NCBI RefSeq assembly: GCF_030551255.1
Contig: NZ_CP130630.1
Coordinates: 7,483,501-7,547,500 of the forward strand
DNA: 64,000 bases
Direction: 5' to 3'
Source of the DNA: Streptomyces sp. NL15-2K
GTDB taxonomy: Bacteria; Actinomycetota; Actinomycetes; Streptomycetales; Streptomycetaceae
In this document: positions 1 to 9,009 of the stretch, one piece after another
Numbering within the stretch: position 1 is the first letter of the stretch
How the letters are laid out: each line of letters begins with the position of its first letter
The notes under the pieces: generated by a model
Told to the model about the DNA's origin: nothing
Database searches by the model: none
The model's input: only the letters and a program-made list of their open reading frames with translations
Program-made: the position numbers and the translations under genes

Positions 1-716
1 GCCGGCGCGCGGTCATCGCCGTCACCGCCAACACCTTGTCCCCTCCGATGGTCGAAGCCCTGAGCCGGGTTCGCCTGCCGCTCGTGCTGCTCGACCCGGA
101 GGTGCCCGACCCTTCGATCGTCAGTGTCGGTTCGACCTACTTCGCCGGCGGCCGTGCCGCCACCACGCATCTGCTTTCCCTCGGCCACCGCCGCATCGCC
201 TACCTCGGCGGCAAGGAGGACGCCAGCTCCAACCAGGCCCGACTGCACGGATTTCGCAGCGCCATGGAGGCCGCCGGCGTACCCGTACTGGGCGAACTGG
301 TCCGGCACGCCGGCAGTTTCCACACCGCGGAGGGCGTCGAGCACGGCAAGCGGCTGCTGGCCGCGGACCCCGCGCCCACCGCGGTGTTCGCCGCCTGCGA
401 CGAGCTGGCCGCCGGGGTCATCGAGGCCGCCCGGCTGCGTGGCCTGCGTGTCCCGGAGGACCTCAGCGTCGTCGGCTTCGACGACACGCCGCTGGCCCGG
501 GTCACCTCGCCGCCGCTCAGCACCGTCCACCAACCCATCAACGAGATGGGTGCCGTTGCCCTGCGGACCGCTCTTCGTCTGGCTTCCGCGGCGGAGATCG
601 ATTCCCACCACGTCGAGCTGGCCACGAGGCTGGTGGTCCGGGACTCGACCGGACCGGTCCCCGCCGATACCGACCCCGATGGCGCCGCGCAGACCGAAAC
701 CCGTGTCGCCTTCTGA
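1..716 (+). CDS. LacI-family transcriptional regulator, C-terminal part (5' end outside window)
   Basis: The reading frame is open to the window edge (first full codon at 3) and ends at TGA 714-716. What is present is the periplasmic-binding-protein-like effector domain of a LacI/GalR repressor: a GHRRIAYLGG strand-turn, an ARLHGFRSAMEAAG helix, the FAACDELAAGVIEAA segment and the VPEDLSVVGFDDTPLA hinge, all in family order. The helix-turn-helix and hinge helix must lie upstream of the window. The neighbour 150 bp downstream on the same strand is an alpha-L-rhamnosidase, so a rhamnoside or related sugar is a plausible inducer; that is inference from position only. Confidence 0.9.
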   Translation, partial: RRAVIAVTANTLSPPMVEALSRVRLPLVLLDPEVPDPSIVSVGSTYFAGGRAATTHLLSLGHRRIAYLGGKEDASSNQARLHGFRSAMEAAGVPVLGELVRHAGSFHTAEGVEHGKRLLAADPAPTAVFAACDELAAGVIEAARLRGLRVPEDLSVVGFDDTPLARVTSPPLSTVHQPINEMGAVALRTALRLASAAEIDSHHVELATRLVVRDSTGPVPADTDPDGAAQTETRVAF

Positions 717-863
717 CCCCATACGGCACGCACGCCCGAACGTCCGGGACGCGGCGGAAGGCGACCCCGCCTGCCGCACGCCCTCGCGGGCCCAGAGCGC
801 CCCGCGCACGCTCGTCCGGCACCGGCAGTGAACAACCGACTGACCCACATGGAATGGGAGGCG

Positions 864-3539
864 ATGGCGGCTATGGCCATGCTCGCTCCGTACGACCTCA
901 CGATCGACTTCGGTGGCGACCAGTTCCCGGTCTCCGGAAGCCGCCCGCGACTGTCGTGGAAGCCCCCCGGGGGCATACCGGCGTATGCCGGCCACGAGCT
1001 GGAGATCCACGTCGACGGGCGTTCGCCGCAGACGGAGCACGTCGGCGACCACCTGTTCGTCGACTGGCCGGCCCGCCCGCTGGGCAGTGGTGAGCGCGTG
1101 CGGTGGCGCGTCCGAACGCACGCGGAGGCGGAGATCTCGCAGTGGAGCGCCTGGCACGCTTTCGAGGCCGGGCTCCTCGACGAGGACTGGACGGCACACT
1201 GGATCACGCCCGCGGACGATCCTCAGGACGCGCGCCGCCGGCCCGGGACCCGCCCCACGCACGTCCTGCGCTCCACCTTCACCACCGCCGAGGTGGTCCG
1301 CGCCCGCCTGTACTCCACGGCCCTGGGCGTGTACGAGGCGTTCGTCAACGGCGAGCGCGCGGGCACCGTCGAACTCGCGCCCGGCTCGACCTCGTACGAC
1401 CGCACGCTGTACGCCCAGGCCGCCGACGTCACCGCGTCCGTCCGCCCCGGCGTCAACACCGTTGAGATCGTGCTGTCCGACGGCTGGTACCGCGGCCAGG
1501 TCGGCGCCTTCCGCAAACCGGCAGGCTGGGGGGAACTCCTCGCTGCCCGGCTTGAGTTGCATCTGGAGTACGCCGACGGGTCGCGCCGGGTCGTCCGCAC
1601 CGACGAGCACTGGACCTCCGCCCGGGGCCCCGTCACCCGCGCCGACCTGAGGGACGGCCAGATCACCGACTTCCTCGCCCCTCGAGGCCCTGAGCGGCCC
1701 GTACTCGTCGACGCCGTCACCGCGCCCGCGGTCGACTGGTCCCCGGCCCCGCCCGTGCGCCGCGTCGAGGACCGCCCCGTCGTCTCGCTCACCCGCCTGC
1801 CGGACGGCGCCTGGATCGCCGACTTCGGCCAGAACGCCTCCGGCTGGCTCGTCCTCACCGACCTCGGCCCGGCCGGTACCCGGACCGTGATCGACCATGG
1901 CGAGCACCTCGATCCCGCCACCGGAGATCTGACCACCTCCCACCTGGACATCCAGCGCCCCGGCGATCCGGTGACCGTCTTCGTCCAGCACGACGAGGTC
2001 GTCTCCTCCGGGGCCCCCGGCGAGACCTTCGAGCCCCGCCACACCGTGCACGGATTCCGGTACGCCCGGCTGGAGCGCGGCGACGTCCCGCTGGACGCCG
2101 CCGGCCTCACCATGCGGGTGGTCCACACCGACCTGCGGCCCACCGGTACCTTCGCCTGCGGCAACGAGGACCTCAACCGTCTGCACGAGGTCGTCCGCTG
2201 GAGCTTCCGCGGCAACGCCGTCGACGTGCCCACCGACTGCCCCACCCGCGAGTGCATCGGCTGGACCGGCGACTACCAGGTCTTCGCGCCCAGCGCCGCA
2301 CGCCTCTACGACGTGTCCGGCTTCAGCCGCAAGTGGCTCCGCTCGGTCCGCGACGACCAACTCGACGACGGGCGCATCGCCAACTTCTCCCCCGACGGAC
2401 GGCGCGCCAAGCTCCGCACCGACCGGCGGCTCGACATGATGACGGGCTCCGCCGGCTGGGGCGACGCCATCGTGCTGGTGCCCTGGGTGCTGTACGAGAC
2501 CTACGGCGACAGCCGGGTGCTCGCCGAGAACTGGGACGCGATGGTCCGCTGGGTCGAATGGGCACTGACCACCGCCCGCACCGCCCGCCACCCCTCCCGA
2601 GTGGCCCGCTCGACCCAGCCCCTGCCGCACGAGGAGTTCGTCTGGGACGGCTCCTTCCACTGGGGCGAGTGGAGCGAGCCCAAAGCCCGCGCCGAGGACG
2701 GCTCGCTGATCGAGCCGGTGGAGGACGGCCCGGACGGCTGGATGACGACCGACAAGGGCGAGGTGGGCACCGCCTTCCTGCACCGCTCCACCTCCATCCT
2801 CGCCGAGGTGGCCACCCTCCTGGGCCGCGACGCCGAGGCCGCCCGCTACACGGAGTTGGCGCAACGGATCAAGGACGCCTGGCGCACGGAGTTCCTCGAA
2901 GACACCGGCCGGACCACCACCGACACCCAGGCGAGCTACGTCCGCGCCCTCACCTTCGGACTGGTGCCCGAGAAGCTGCGTGACGCGGCCGTCGAGCGTC
3001 TGGTGGTCCTCATCCGCGCGGCCGGAACGCACCTGGGCACCGGCTTCCTCTCCACCGCCGACCTGCTGCCCGTCCTCGCCGACACCGGCCACGCCGGCCT
3101 CGCCTACGAGGTGCTGCTGCAGCGCTCCGCGCCGTCCTGGCTCGCCATGCTCGACCGTGGCGCCACCACGATGTGGGAGGACTGGGAGGGCATCGACGAG
3201 AACGGCGACGCGCACGACTCGCTCAACCACTACAGCAAGGGCGCCGTCATCAACTTCCTGCACACCCACACCCTCGGCCTGCGGCAGGCCGAGGGCTCGG
3301 TGGCCTGGGAGTCGTTCGTCGTCGCGCCCGTGCTCCACGCGTCGGTCGGCTGGGCGCGCGGGACCTTCGACGGGCCACGGGGGACCATCGCGGTCGAGTG
3401 GCGCACCGAGGGCGACGAACTGCACATCACCGTCGACGTACCTCCCGCCTCCACCGCCGCCGTCGTCTTCCCCGGGGGTGAGGAACTGACGGCGGGTCCA
3501 GGCCGGTTCACGGCGCGGCGGAGCGTGGGAGCGCGGTGA
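864..3539 (+). CDS. Alpha-L-rhamnosidase (glycoside hydrolase family 78)
   Basis: Hydrolyses terminal alpha-L-rhamnose from rhamnosides. The order matches GH78: a short fibronectin-like start with PRLSWK, the N-terminal beta domain (GVYEAFVNGERAG, LSDGWYRGQVG), then the (alpha/alpha)6 catalytic barrel. The family acid cluster is seen as DCPTREC..GWTGD near residues 456-470, with a later MWEDWEG and a LNHYSKGAV stretch, and a C-terminal beta domain. About 890 residues, a normal GH78 length. Start is uncertain: GTG 828 and ATG 849, 864 and 873 are in frame. GGGAGG at 856-861 is very close to 864 and 11 nt before 873, so one of these two is likeliest. No signal peptide is visible, so it is probably intracellular and acts on imported oligosaccharide or glycoside. 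The LacI-type gene just upstream may control it. Confidence 0.88.
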   Translation: MAAMAMLAPYDLTIDFGGDQFPVSGSRPRLSWKPPGGIPAYAGHELEIHVDGRSPQTEHVGDHLFVDWPARPLGSGERVRWRVRTHAEAEISQWSAWHAFEAGLLDEDWTAHWITPADDPQDARRRPGTRPTHVLRSTFTTAEVVRARLYSTALGVYEAFVNGERAGTVELAPGSTSYDRTLYAQAADVTASVRPGVNTVEIVLSDGWYRGQVGAFRKPAGWGELLAARLELHLEYADGSRRVVRTDEHWTSARGPVTRADLRDGQITDFLAPRGPERPVLVDAVTAPAVDWSPAPPVRRVEDRPVVSLTRLPDGAWIADFGQNASGWLVLTDLGPAGTRTVIDHGEHLDPATGDLTTSHLDIQRPGDPVTVFVQHDEVVSSGAPGETFEPRHTVHGFRYARLERGDVPLDAAGLTMRVVHTDLRPTGTFACGNEDLNRLHEVVRWSFRGNAVDVPTDCPTRECIGWTGDYQVFAPSAARLYDVSGFSRKWLRSVRDDQLDDGRIANFSPDGRRAKLRTDRRLDMMTGSAGWGDAIVLVPWVLYETYGDSRVLAENWDAMVRWVEWALTTARTARHPSRVARSTQPLPHEEFVWDGSFHWGEWSEPKARAEDGSLIEPVEDGPDGWMTTDKGEVGTAFLHRSTSILAEVATLLGRDAEAARYTELAQRIKDAWRTEFLEDTGRTTTDTQASYVRALTFGLVPEKLRDAAVERLVVLIRAAGTHLGTGFLSTADLLPVLADTGHAGLAYEVLLQRSAPSWLAMLDRGATTMWEDWEGIDENGDAHDSLNHYSKGAVINFLHTHTLGLRQAEGSVAWESFVVAPVLHASVGWARGTFDGPRGTIAVEWRTEGDELHITVDVPPASTAAVVFPGGEELTAGPGRFTARRSVGAR

Positions 3540-3641
3540 AGGCAGGGGTACCGCGCCCGCCGCGACAGCGCGACCGGCCCACTCGGCCCTTGCGTTGCCT
3601 GAGTTCGCCCCGATGCCGTGACCTCTTGCTATGGTGCGCCG

Positions 3642-4076
3642 ATGCCATCGATCAGACAGTTCCAAGTCACCTTCGACTGCGCGGAACCTGAGCGCGTCGC
3701 TCGCTTCTGGTGCGAGGTGCTGGGGTACGTCGCACCGCCGCCGCCGGAGGGGTTCACCACGTGGGACGAATACAACCGCTCCCTGCCTCCTGAGGAACAG
3801 GGCTCATGGTTCGCATGCAAGGACCCCTCAGGCGTCGGCCCGCGGCTGTACTTCCAGCGCGTGCCCGAAGGCAAGGTCGCCAAGAATCGGGTGCATCTTG
3901 ACGTGCGGGCCGGCACCGGGCTCGTGGGTGAAGAGCGCCTGGCCACGCTCGAGGCCGAGTGCGCACGACTGGTCGCGCTCGGCGCGACCCACGTACGAAC
4001 GCTGCTCGCCGATGAGGAAAACGAGTCCTGCATCGTGATGCAGGACGTCGAGGGCAACGAGTTCTGTCTCGACTGA
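3642..4076 (+). CDS. VOC/glyoxalase-like domain protein
   Basis: About 144 residues with the vicinal-oxygen-chelate pattern: an N-terminal betaalphabeta half beginning SIRQFQVTFDCAEPERVARFW and a C-terminal half ending ESCIVMQDVEGNEFCLD, the usual last strand of glyoxalase-like proteins. The family includes dioxygenases, isomerases and resistance proteins; nothing here fixes the reaction. ATG 3642 is chosen because it gives the conserved MPSIRQF start; the in-frame GTG 3618 adds eight unconserved residues. The stop codon lies at the junction of a 19-bp tandem duplication (4057-4094), described separately. It is convergent with the response regulator gene that ends at 4122. Confidence 0.8.
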   Translation: MPSIRQFQVTFDCAEPERVARFWCEVLGYVAPPPPEGFTTWDEYNRSLPPEEQGSWFACKDPSGVGPRLYFQRVPEGKVAKNRVHLDVRAGTGLVGEERLATLEAECARLVALGATHVRTLLADEENESCIVMQDVEGNEFCLD

Positions 4077-4094
4077 CGAGTTCTGTCTCGGCTG
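4057..4094. repeat. 19-bp tandem duplication across the VOC stop codon
   Basis: ACGAGTTCTGTCTCGACTG (4057-4075) is followed directly by ACGAGTTCTGTCTCGGCTG (4076-4094), one mismatch. The TGA stop of the VOC gene (4074-4076) spans the junction of the two copies. The second copy supplies another TGA in a different frame at 4093-4095. Similar direct duplications cover the stop codons at 19.4 kb and 32.3 kb. Confidence 0.9.
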
Positions 4095-4121
4095 ATTCCC
4101 TCGACCATGGGCTTCAGCCCT

Positions 4122-4820
4122 TTACGGCAGGCGGCCGGTGTCGCCGTCGCCGTCGGGGGCGGGGTGGGCCAAGCCCGTCCGGTAGGCGATGACGACGAGT
4201 TGGGCCCGGTCGCGGGCCTCCAGCTTCGTCATGGCGCGCTGCACGTGGGCGCGGACGGTGAAGGGGCTGAGGAACATCCGCTCGGCGATCTCCTGGTTGG
4301 ACAGGCCGGTCGCGACCAGGGCCACCATCTCGCGTTCGCGCGGGGTGAGCACGGCGAGTTGTTCGGGGTGGTGCGGCGGGGCGTTGTCCGGTGTGGCCAG
4401 GAAACGGGCGACCAAGGAGCGGGTCGCGGCGGGGGACAGAAGAGTGTCGCCGTCGGCGATCGTACGCACGGCGTCCAGCAGGTCCTCGGCCCCGATGCCC
4501 TTGCCGATGAAGCCGCCGGCTCCCGCGCGCAGGGCCTGAGCGACGTACTCGTCGGTCTCGTACGTGGTGAGGATCAGGATGCGGCTGGCCCGCAGTTCGG
4601 GGTCCGCGCAGATCTCCGACGTGGCGGTGAGACCGTCCACCTCGGGCATACGGATGTCCATGATCACCACGTCCGGGCGTAATTCCCGGGTGAGTCTCAC
4701 CGCCTCCCTGCCGTCGCCTGCCTCGCCGACCACGGTGATGTCGTCGGCACTGTCGAGAAGCATCCGGAAGGCACCGCGCAGCAGGGCCTGATCGTCGGCG
4801 AGCAGCACTCGGAGCGTCAC
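4122..4820 (-). CDS. NarL/LuxR-type response regulator
   Basis: A 232-residue two-domain response regulator. The receiver domain carries the acidic pair D9-D10, phosphoacceptor D55 in VVIMDIRMP and the ILTTYE switch strand. The C-terminal DNA-binding domain has LTPREREMVALVATGLSNQEIAERMFLS and the recognition segment PFTVRAHVQRAMTKLEARDR, typical of NarL/FixJ. Start GTG 4820 overlaps the histidine kinase stop as GTGA (4817-4820), so the two are translationally coupled and form a cognate pair. A likely target is the MMPL exporter at the head of the same operon. Some 20 residues rich in Asp and Gly follow the last helix and are probably unstructured. Confidence 0.93.
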   Translation of the reverse strand: MTLRVLLADDQALLRGAFRMLLDSADDITVVGEAGDGREAVRLTRELRPDVVIMDIRMPEVDGLTATSEICADPELRASRILILTTYETDEYVAQALRAGAGGFIGKGIGAEDLLDAVRTIADGDTLLSPAATRSLVARFLATPDNAPPHHPEQLAVLTPREREMVALVATGLSNQEIAERMFLSPFTVRAHVQRAMTKLEARDRAQLVVIAYRTGLAHPAPDGDGDTGRLP

Positions 4821-6160
4821 GGCGCATCCCCGGCCTCTCTGCCGCCCGTTCCTGCGTCGCCCGTCGCTCCGTCAGCCATCCGTCCCTCTACGGTTGTTGC
4901 TCCGTCAGTTCTCTGCGCCGTGTCCTTGGCGGGCGGGAGGGGCAGCTCGGTGGAGACGAGGAAGCCGCCTTCCGGGCGTCTGCCCGCGGAGAGGTGTCCC
5001 CCGACCGCGGTGGCACGTTCACGCATCCCGATCAGACCGTAACCGGGCGGACGGTCCACCGTCGTGGACGCGCTCGGTCCCGTGGACGCACCCCGTCCCT
5101 TGGCTGCGGTCGGCGCCGTACGGGCGCCCCTTCCGTCGTCGGCGACGGTGATGGTCACGCGATCGCGGTTCCAGGCGAGGCGCACCCGGGCGCTACCGGT
5201 ACCGGCATGCTTGGTCACGTTGGTCAGGGCCTCCTGGACGATGCGGTAGGCGGTGAGGTCCACTCCCGGCGGCAGCGGCCTGGCCGTGCCCTCCTGGTGC
5301 ACCGACACCTCCAGGCCCGCGCGGCGGAAGGACTCGAGGAGCGTGGGAAGCCGGGAGAGGCCGGGCGCCGGTTCGGCGGGCGCGGCCGTGTCCCCGGACT
5401 GGCGCAGCAGACCCACCGTGGCCCGCAGGTCGTCGAGCGCGTCGCCGGTGGTCTCGACGAGCTCCTTCAGGCTCTTGCGGGTCTGCTCCGGGCGGGAGTC
5501 GAAGAGGTGGGCGGCGACCGTGGCCTGCGCGTTGGCCAGGGTGATCTGATGGGCCACCAGGTCATGCAGTTCCCGGGCGATGCGCACCCGTTCCTCGGCC
5601 ACTCTCCGGCGTGCCTCGCTGTCCCGGCTCTCCTCGGCCCGCTGGGCCCGCTCCTCCACGGCCGCCAGGTAGGCCCGTCGGTTCTGCGCCGAGTGACCGA
5701 GTACGCCGGCCACCAGCGGGAACGCCGCCACCAGTCCCAGCCTGCTCGCGTCCTCCCACGAGTTGGTCCCGAACGGGAGGGTGGAGACGACCAGCAGCGC
5801 CGTGGAGGTGAGCAACACCGCGCTCGCCGCGCGCCGTTCCATGCGCAGGGCGAGTGAGTAGGCGGTGATCACGGCGGGGGCCACGATGAGCGGGCTCAGC
5901 AGGAGACCCGACGGCGCGACCAGCACGCCGCACACGGTCGTGACCGCGATGGCGGCCAGTGGTGTCCTGTGCCGCACCGGCAGCACGGCACAGGACACCA
6001 CGGCGATGAGGTAGGCGGCGGCAGGCGGCGCAGACAGCGGCTCGTCGTCGACCTGCACCACGCCGCCGAACAGGCAGAGCGCGAACGCCGTCGCCGTGAT
6101 CGCTGCCTCCCGCCACCACGTGCCGCGTGATCGCGGGCTACCGCCACCCTTGTCCGTCAT
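4817..6160 (-). CDS. Sensor histidine kinase (HisKA_3 / NarL partner)
   Basis: A 447-residue membrane kinase. Five or so hydrophobic segments between residues 17 and 155 form a membrane sensor without a large extracytoplasmic loop. They are followed by a coiled-coil linker, the HisKA_3 box ARELHDLVAHQ (phosphorylated His199) and a HATPase_c domain with VQEALTNVTKHAG and VADDGRGA and the GLIGMRERATAVGG lid. A long low-complexity Thr/Gly/Asp tail ends the protein. ATG 6160 is 7 nt after the MMPL stop codon; an upstream in-frame extension to 6238 would run inside the MMPL gene and is unlikely. The order exporter, kinase, regulator suggests an envelope or drug stress system. Confidence 0.92.
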   Translation of the reverse strand: MTDKGGGSPRSRGTWWREAAITATAFALCLFGGVVQVDDEPLSAPPAAAYLIAVVSCAVLPVRHRTPLAAIAVTTVCGVLVAPSGLLLSPLIVAPAVITAYSLALRMERRAASAVLLTSTALLVVSTLPFGTNSWEDASRLGLVAAFPLVAGVLGHSAQNRRAYLAAVEERAQRAEESRDSEARRRVAEERVRIARELHDLVAHQITLANAQATVAAHLFDSRPEQTRKSLKELVETTGDALDDLRATVGLLRQSGDTAAPAEPAPGLSRLPTLLESFRRAGLEVSVHQEGTARPLPPGVDLTAYRIVQEALTNVTKHAGTGSARVRLAWNRDRVTITVADDGRGARTAPTAAKGRGASTGPSASTTVDRPPGYGLIGMRERATAVGGHLSAGRRPEGGFLVSTELPLPPAKDTAQRTDGATTVEGRMADGATGDAGTGGREAGDAP

Positions 6161-6167
6161 GGCCGGC

Positions 6168-8426
6168 TCAGTGCCGGTGCCGGCCGACGGGGAGCCGCGG
6201 CACCACTGCGTCCGGCTCCATTGCGGAGGCCGGGACACGCCTGCTCAGTTTCTCGCCCTCGATATCCACATTCGGCAGCACACGGCTCAGGATACGAGGC
6301 AGCCACCAGGCCCGGTGGCCGAGCAGTGCCAGGACCGCGGGCACGATCGCCATCCGGACCACGAAGGCGTCGAAGGCGACGGCGGAGGCCAGGCCGACGC
6401 CCATCGTCTGGATGGTCGGATTGCTCATCCCGATGAATCCGGCGAACACGCTGACCATGATGATCGCCGCCGCGGCCACCACCCGTCCGCTGTGCCGGAA
6501 ACCGTTGACGATCGCCTCGCCGGGGGACGCGCCATGGACGTAGGCCTCCCGCATGCGGGTCAGGAGGAAGACCTCGTAATCCATGGCGAGGCCGAACACA
6601 ATGCCGATGATGAGGACAGGCATCAGCGACATCACCGGTCCGGTCTGCTCGATGCCGACCAGATCCGCCGCCCACCCCCACTGGAAGACGGCGACGAGGA
6701 CGCCGAAGGCGGCACCCACCGACAGCAGGAAGCCGAGCGCGGCCTTGACCGGGACCAGGACCGAGCGGAAGACCACCATCAGCAGGAGCACCGCCAGGCC
6801 GATGACCACGGTCAGATAGGGGATGAGGGCGTCGGACATGGCTTCGGAGATGTCGATGTTCATCGCGGTGGTGCCGGTCACCAGGACGGCGGCGCCCGTG
6901 TCGGCCTCGACGCCGGAGACCGCGCCCCGGATCGCGTGCACCAGGTCCTTGGTCTCGCCGCTGTTCGGCGCGGTCTGCGGTACGGCGGTGAGGACGGCCG
7001 TGTCCTCGGCCTGGCTGAGCACCGGATCACCGACCGACGCGAGCCCGTCCACTCCCCGTACGGTTTTGGCGACCAGGTCCGTGGTGGCCCGGGTGTCGCC
7101 AGACCCCGAAGACGCTGCCGTGTCCACGACCACGGTCAGCGGGCCGTTGAAGCCGGGGCCGAAGCCTTCTGACAGCAGGTCGTAGGCACGGCGCTGGGTG
7201 GTCTCCACCGACTTGGACTCGTCGCCGGGCAGTCCGAGTTCGAGGCTCAGCGCCGGCAGGGCGACGGCGCCGAGACCGAGTCCGGCGATCATCAGCACGG
7301 GTACCGGCCGGCGCAGCACGAACCGCGCCCAGCGAGTGCCGAGCCCGGGCCGGCCGGCCTCGGTCGGCACCGGGTGCGGGCGCTCGCTTCCGGGCCGGGT
7401 GGCCTTGCGGACGGCGCGGGACAGGATCCGCCGGCCGAAGAAGCCGAACAGCGCGGGGACCAGGGTCAGCGCGACGAGTACGGCAAGGGCCACGGCGCCC
7501 GCGCCGCCCATACCCATCTTGGTGAGTTCGGGAATTCCGACGACCCCGAGGCCGACCAGGGCGATGAAGACGGTCGCGCCGGCGAAGACGACGGCGGACC
7601 CGGCCGTGCCCACCGCCCGTCCTGCGGCCTCCTCCGGCTCGCTGCCCTGGGCGCACTCGTCGCGGAAGCGGGAGGTGATGAAGAGTGCGTAGTCGATGCC
7701 GACCGCCAGCCCCAGCATCAGCGCCAGGATGGCGACGGTGGACGTCAGGCCCAGCGGAACGGCCAGCGCGGAGACCAGGCCGAAGGCGATGGCCACGCCC
7801 ACGAAGGCGGTCAGCAGCGACAATCCGGCCGCGACCAGCGACCCGAGGGCGAGCACGAGGACGATCGCCGCCACCGCCACGCCGATGATCTCCGTCGTAC
7901 CGCCCAGTTCCTCTTCCGCATCCAGGGCCGAGCCACCGATCTCCACGGTCAGTCCCGCGTCCCGGGCCTGGCTCGCGGCGTGCTCAAGGGCGCTCTTCGT
8001 CGACTCGGTCAGGTCGACGGCTCCCTCGGTGTAGGTGACCGTGGAGTAGGCGATGGTGCCGTCCTCGCTGACGGCGCCGGTCTCATAGGGGTCGGTGGTC
8101 GACGCGACCTGATCGCCCCCGTCCAGTAAGCCGAGGGCGTCCTCGACGGCCGCCTTGTGCTCCCTGGCCGTCACCCGCTGCCCGTCCGGGGCCTGGAACA
8201 CCAAGCGGGCCTCGGCGCCCTGGGAGTTGCTCTGGGGGAAGCGCTCGTCGAGCAGGTCGAACGCCTTCTGCGACTCGGTGCCGGGCATGGAGAGGTCCTC
8301 TTCCTCCCCGGCCGGCGCCATGGCGGCGGCGGCGACGGCCAGCACCAGGACACCCAGCCACAGACCACCTACGAGGCGGCGCCGTCGGAAGGCCCACCGT
8401 CCGATCCGGTAAAGAAATGTCGCCAC
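6168..8426 (-). CDS. MMPL/RND-family transporter
   Basis: A 752-residue MMPL permease. It has an N-terminal VATFLYRIGRWAFRRRRLV cytoplasmic-to-TM1 start, two large extracytoplasmic loops, and two homologous membrane blocks, each with the family signature (GLAVGIDYALFITSRFRDE and GLAMDYEVFLLTRMREAY), giving about 12 membrane segments. Family members export lipids, siderophores or drugs using proton motive force; the substrate here is unknown. Start GTG 8426 matches the canonical MATFLYRxGR start and has GGAG 10 nt upstream. It is the first gene of an operon with the kinase and response regulator below it. Confidence 0.93.
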   Translation of the reverse strand: MATFLYRIGRWAFRRRRLVGGLWLGVLVLAVAAAAMAPAGEEEDLSMPGTESQKAFDLLDERFPQSNSQGAEARLVFQAPDGQRVTAREHKAAVEDALGLLDGGDQVASTTDPYETGAVSEDGTIAYSTVTYTEGAVDLTESTKSALEHAASQARDAGLTVEIGGSALDAEEELGGTTEIIGVAVAAIVLVLALGSLVAAGLSLLTAFVGVAIAFGLVSALAVPLGLTSTVAILALMLGLAVGIDYALFITSRFRDECAQGSEPEEAAGRAVGTAGSAVVFAGATVFIALVGLGVVGIPELTKMGMGGAGAVALAVLVALTLVPALFGFFGRRILSRAVRKATRPGSERPHPVPTEAGRPGLGTRWARFVLRRPVPVLMIAGLGLGAVALPALSLELGLPGDESKSVETTQRRAYDLLSEGFGPGFNGPLTVVVDTAASSGSGDTRATTDLVAKTVRGVDGLASVGDPVLSQAEDTAVLTAVPQTAPNSGETKDLVHAIRGAVSGVEADTGAAVLVTGTTAMNIDISEAMSDALIPYLTVVIGLAVLLLMVVFRSVLVPVKAALGFLLSVGAAFGVLVAVFQWGWAADLVGIEQTGPVMSLMPVLIIGIVFGLAMDYEVFLLTRMREAYVHGASPGEAIVNGFRHSGRVVAAAAIIMVSVFAGFIGMSNPTIQTMGVGLASAVAFDAFVVRMAIVPAVLALLGHRAWWLPRILSRVLPNVDIEGEKLSRRVPASAMEPDAVVPRLPVGRHRH

Positions 8427-9009
8427 CTGTTGATCACTCCAGACGCCGCTAGGAATGGGGATTGCGTGAGATTCACGCGCCTCCCACATTTCCCTCCGGC
8501 GTCCCGCCGGGCATCGTTCTCCGCCGCCGTCTTCGCCTGGTGCACACGGACCAGCCACTCACGTGTCCTGGTGCCTACGCACTACACGCCAACCCGGGTC
8601 GGGGCTTGACCTGGAGTTCAGTGCCCAACAGGTGTGACTCGGCGCCCGCGGCGACCAGGGCGCGTCATGGAGGCGGCGGCTCTGCGCCGGGACGACGAGG
8701 AGATCGGCGTCGCCGTGCGGCAGGAGCACGGACGGCACCCTCGGATGGGCTTGGCCTGTTCGTCCAACGAACATGCCCATTGAGCGTGACGGGGGTCACT
8801 CCTACTTTGACGCTGCTCGGCGGGCTGGCCACCAGGGCCGAGCGTCCTGAATCAGGTTTGGTCGATGAGCCGCGCGGAGGCGCTCCGCAAGGCCTCAGGG
8901 GCGGTACGGCAGCGGTGTTGCCGGGATGACCGCGACAAAAGCACCCACAGCACGGTCCGGCGGCGGACGTCGGTTCCGGCAGCAGCGCTCTGCGCGCAAG
9001 GAGTCGTCC
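8427..9009. other. 583-bp divergent intergenic region
   Basis: Lies between the divergent MMPL operon and the MFS gene. Short open frames exist on both strands but none shows a family motif or a good ribosome site, so I call no gene. The only clear feature is the perfect 17-bp palindrome at 8758-8774. If the MFS promoter is at that palindrome, the MFS transcript has a leader of about 200 nt. Confidence 0.6.
8758..8774. promoter_or_regulatory. IclR-type operator, site 1 (perfect palindrome)
   Basis: TGTTCGT CCA ACGAACA: 7-bp arms with a 3-bp spacer, a perfect inverted repeat. The right half with its flank (ACGAACA, six bases, then TTGAG) recurs at 13508-13524, and the half site recurs reversed at 12132-12148. 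It lies about 235 bp upstream of the MFS permease. The likely ligand is the IclR protein encoded at 11307-12086. Confidence 0.75.

Noticed and set aside
8559..8780. 73-codon minus-strand open frame upstream of the MFS gene
   Set aside because: No ribosome site or recognisable motif, and it overlaps the operator palindrome at 8758-8774.
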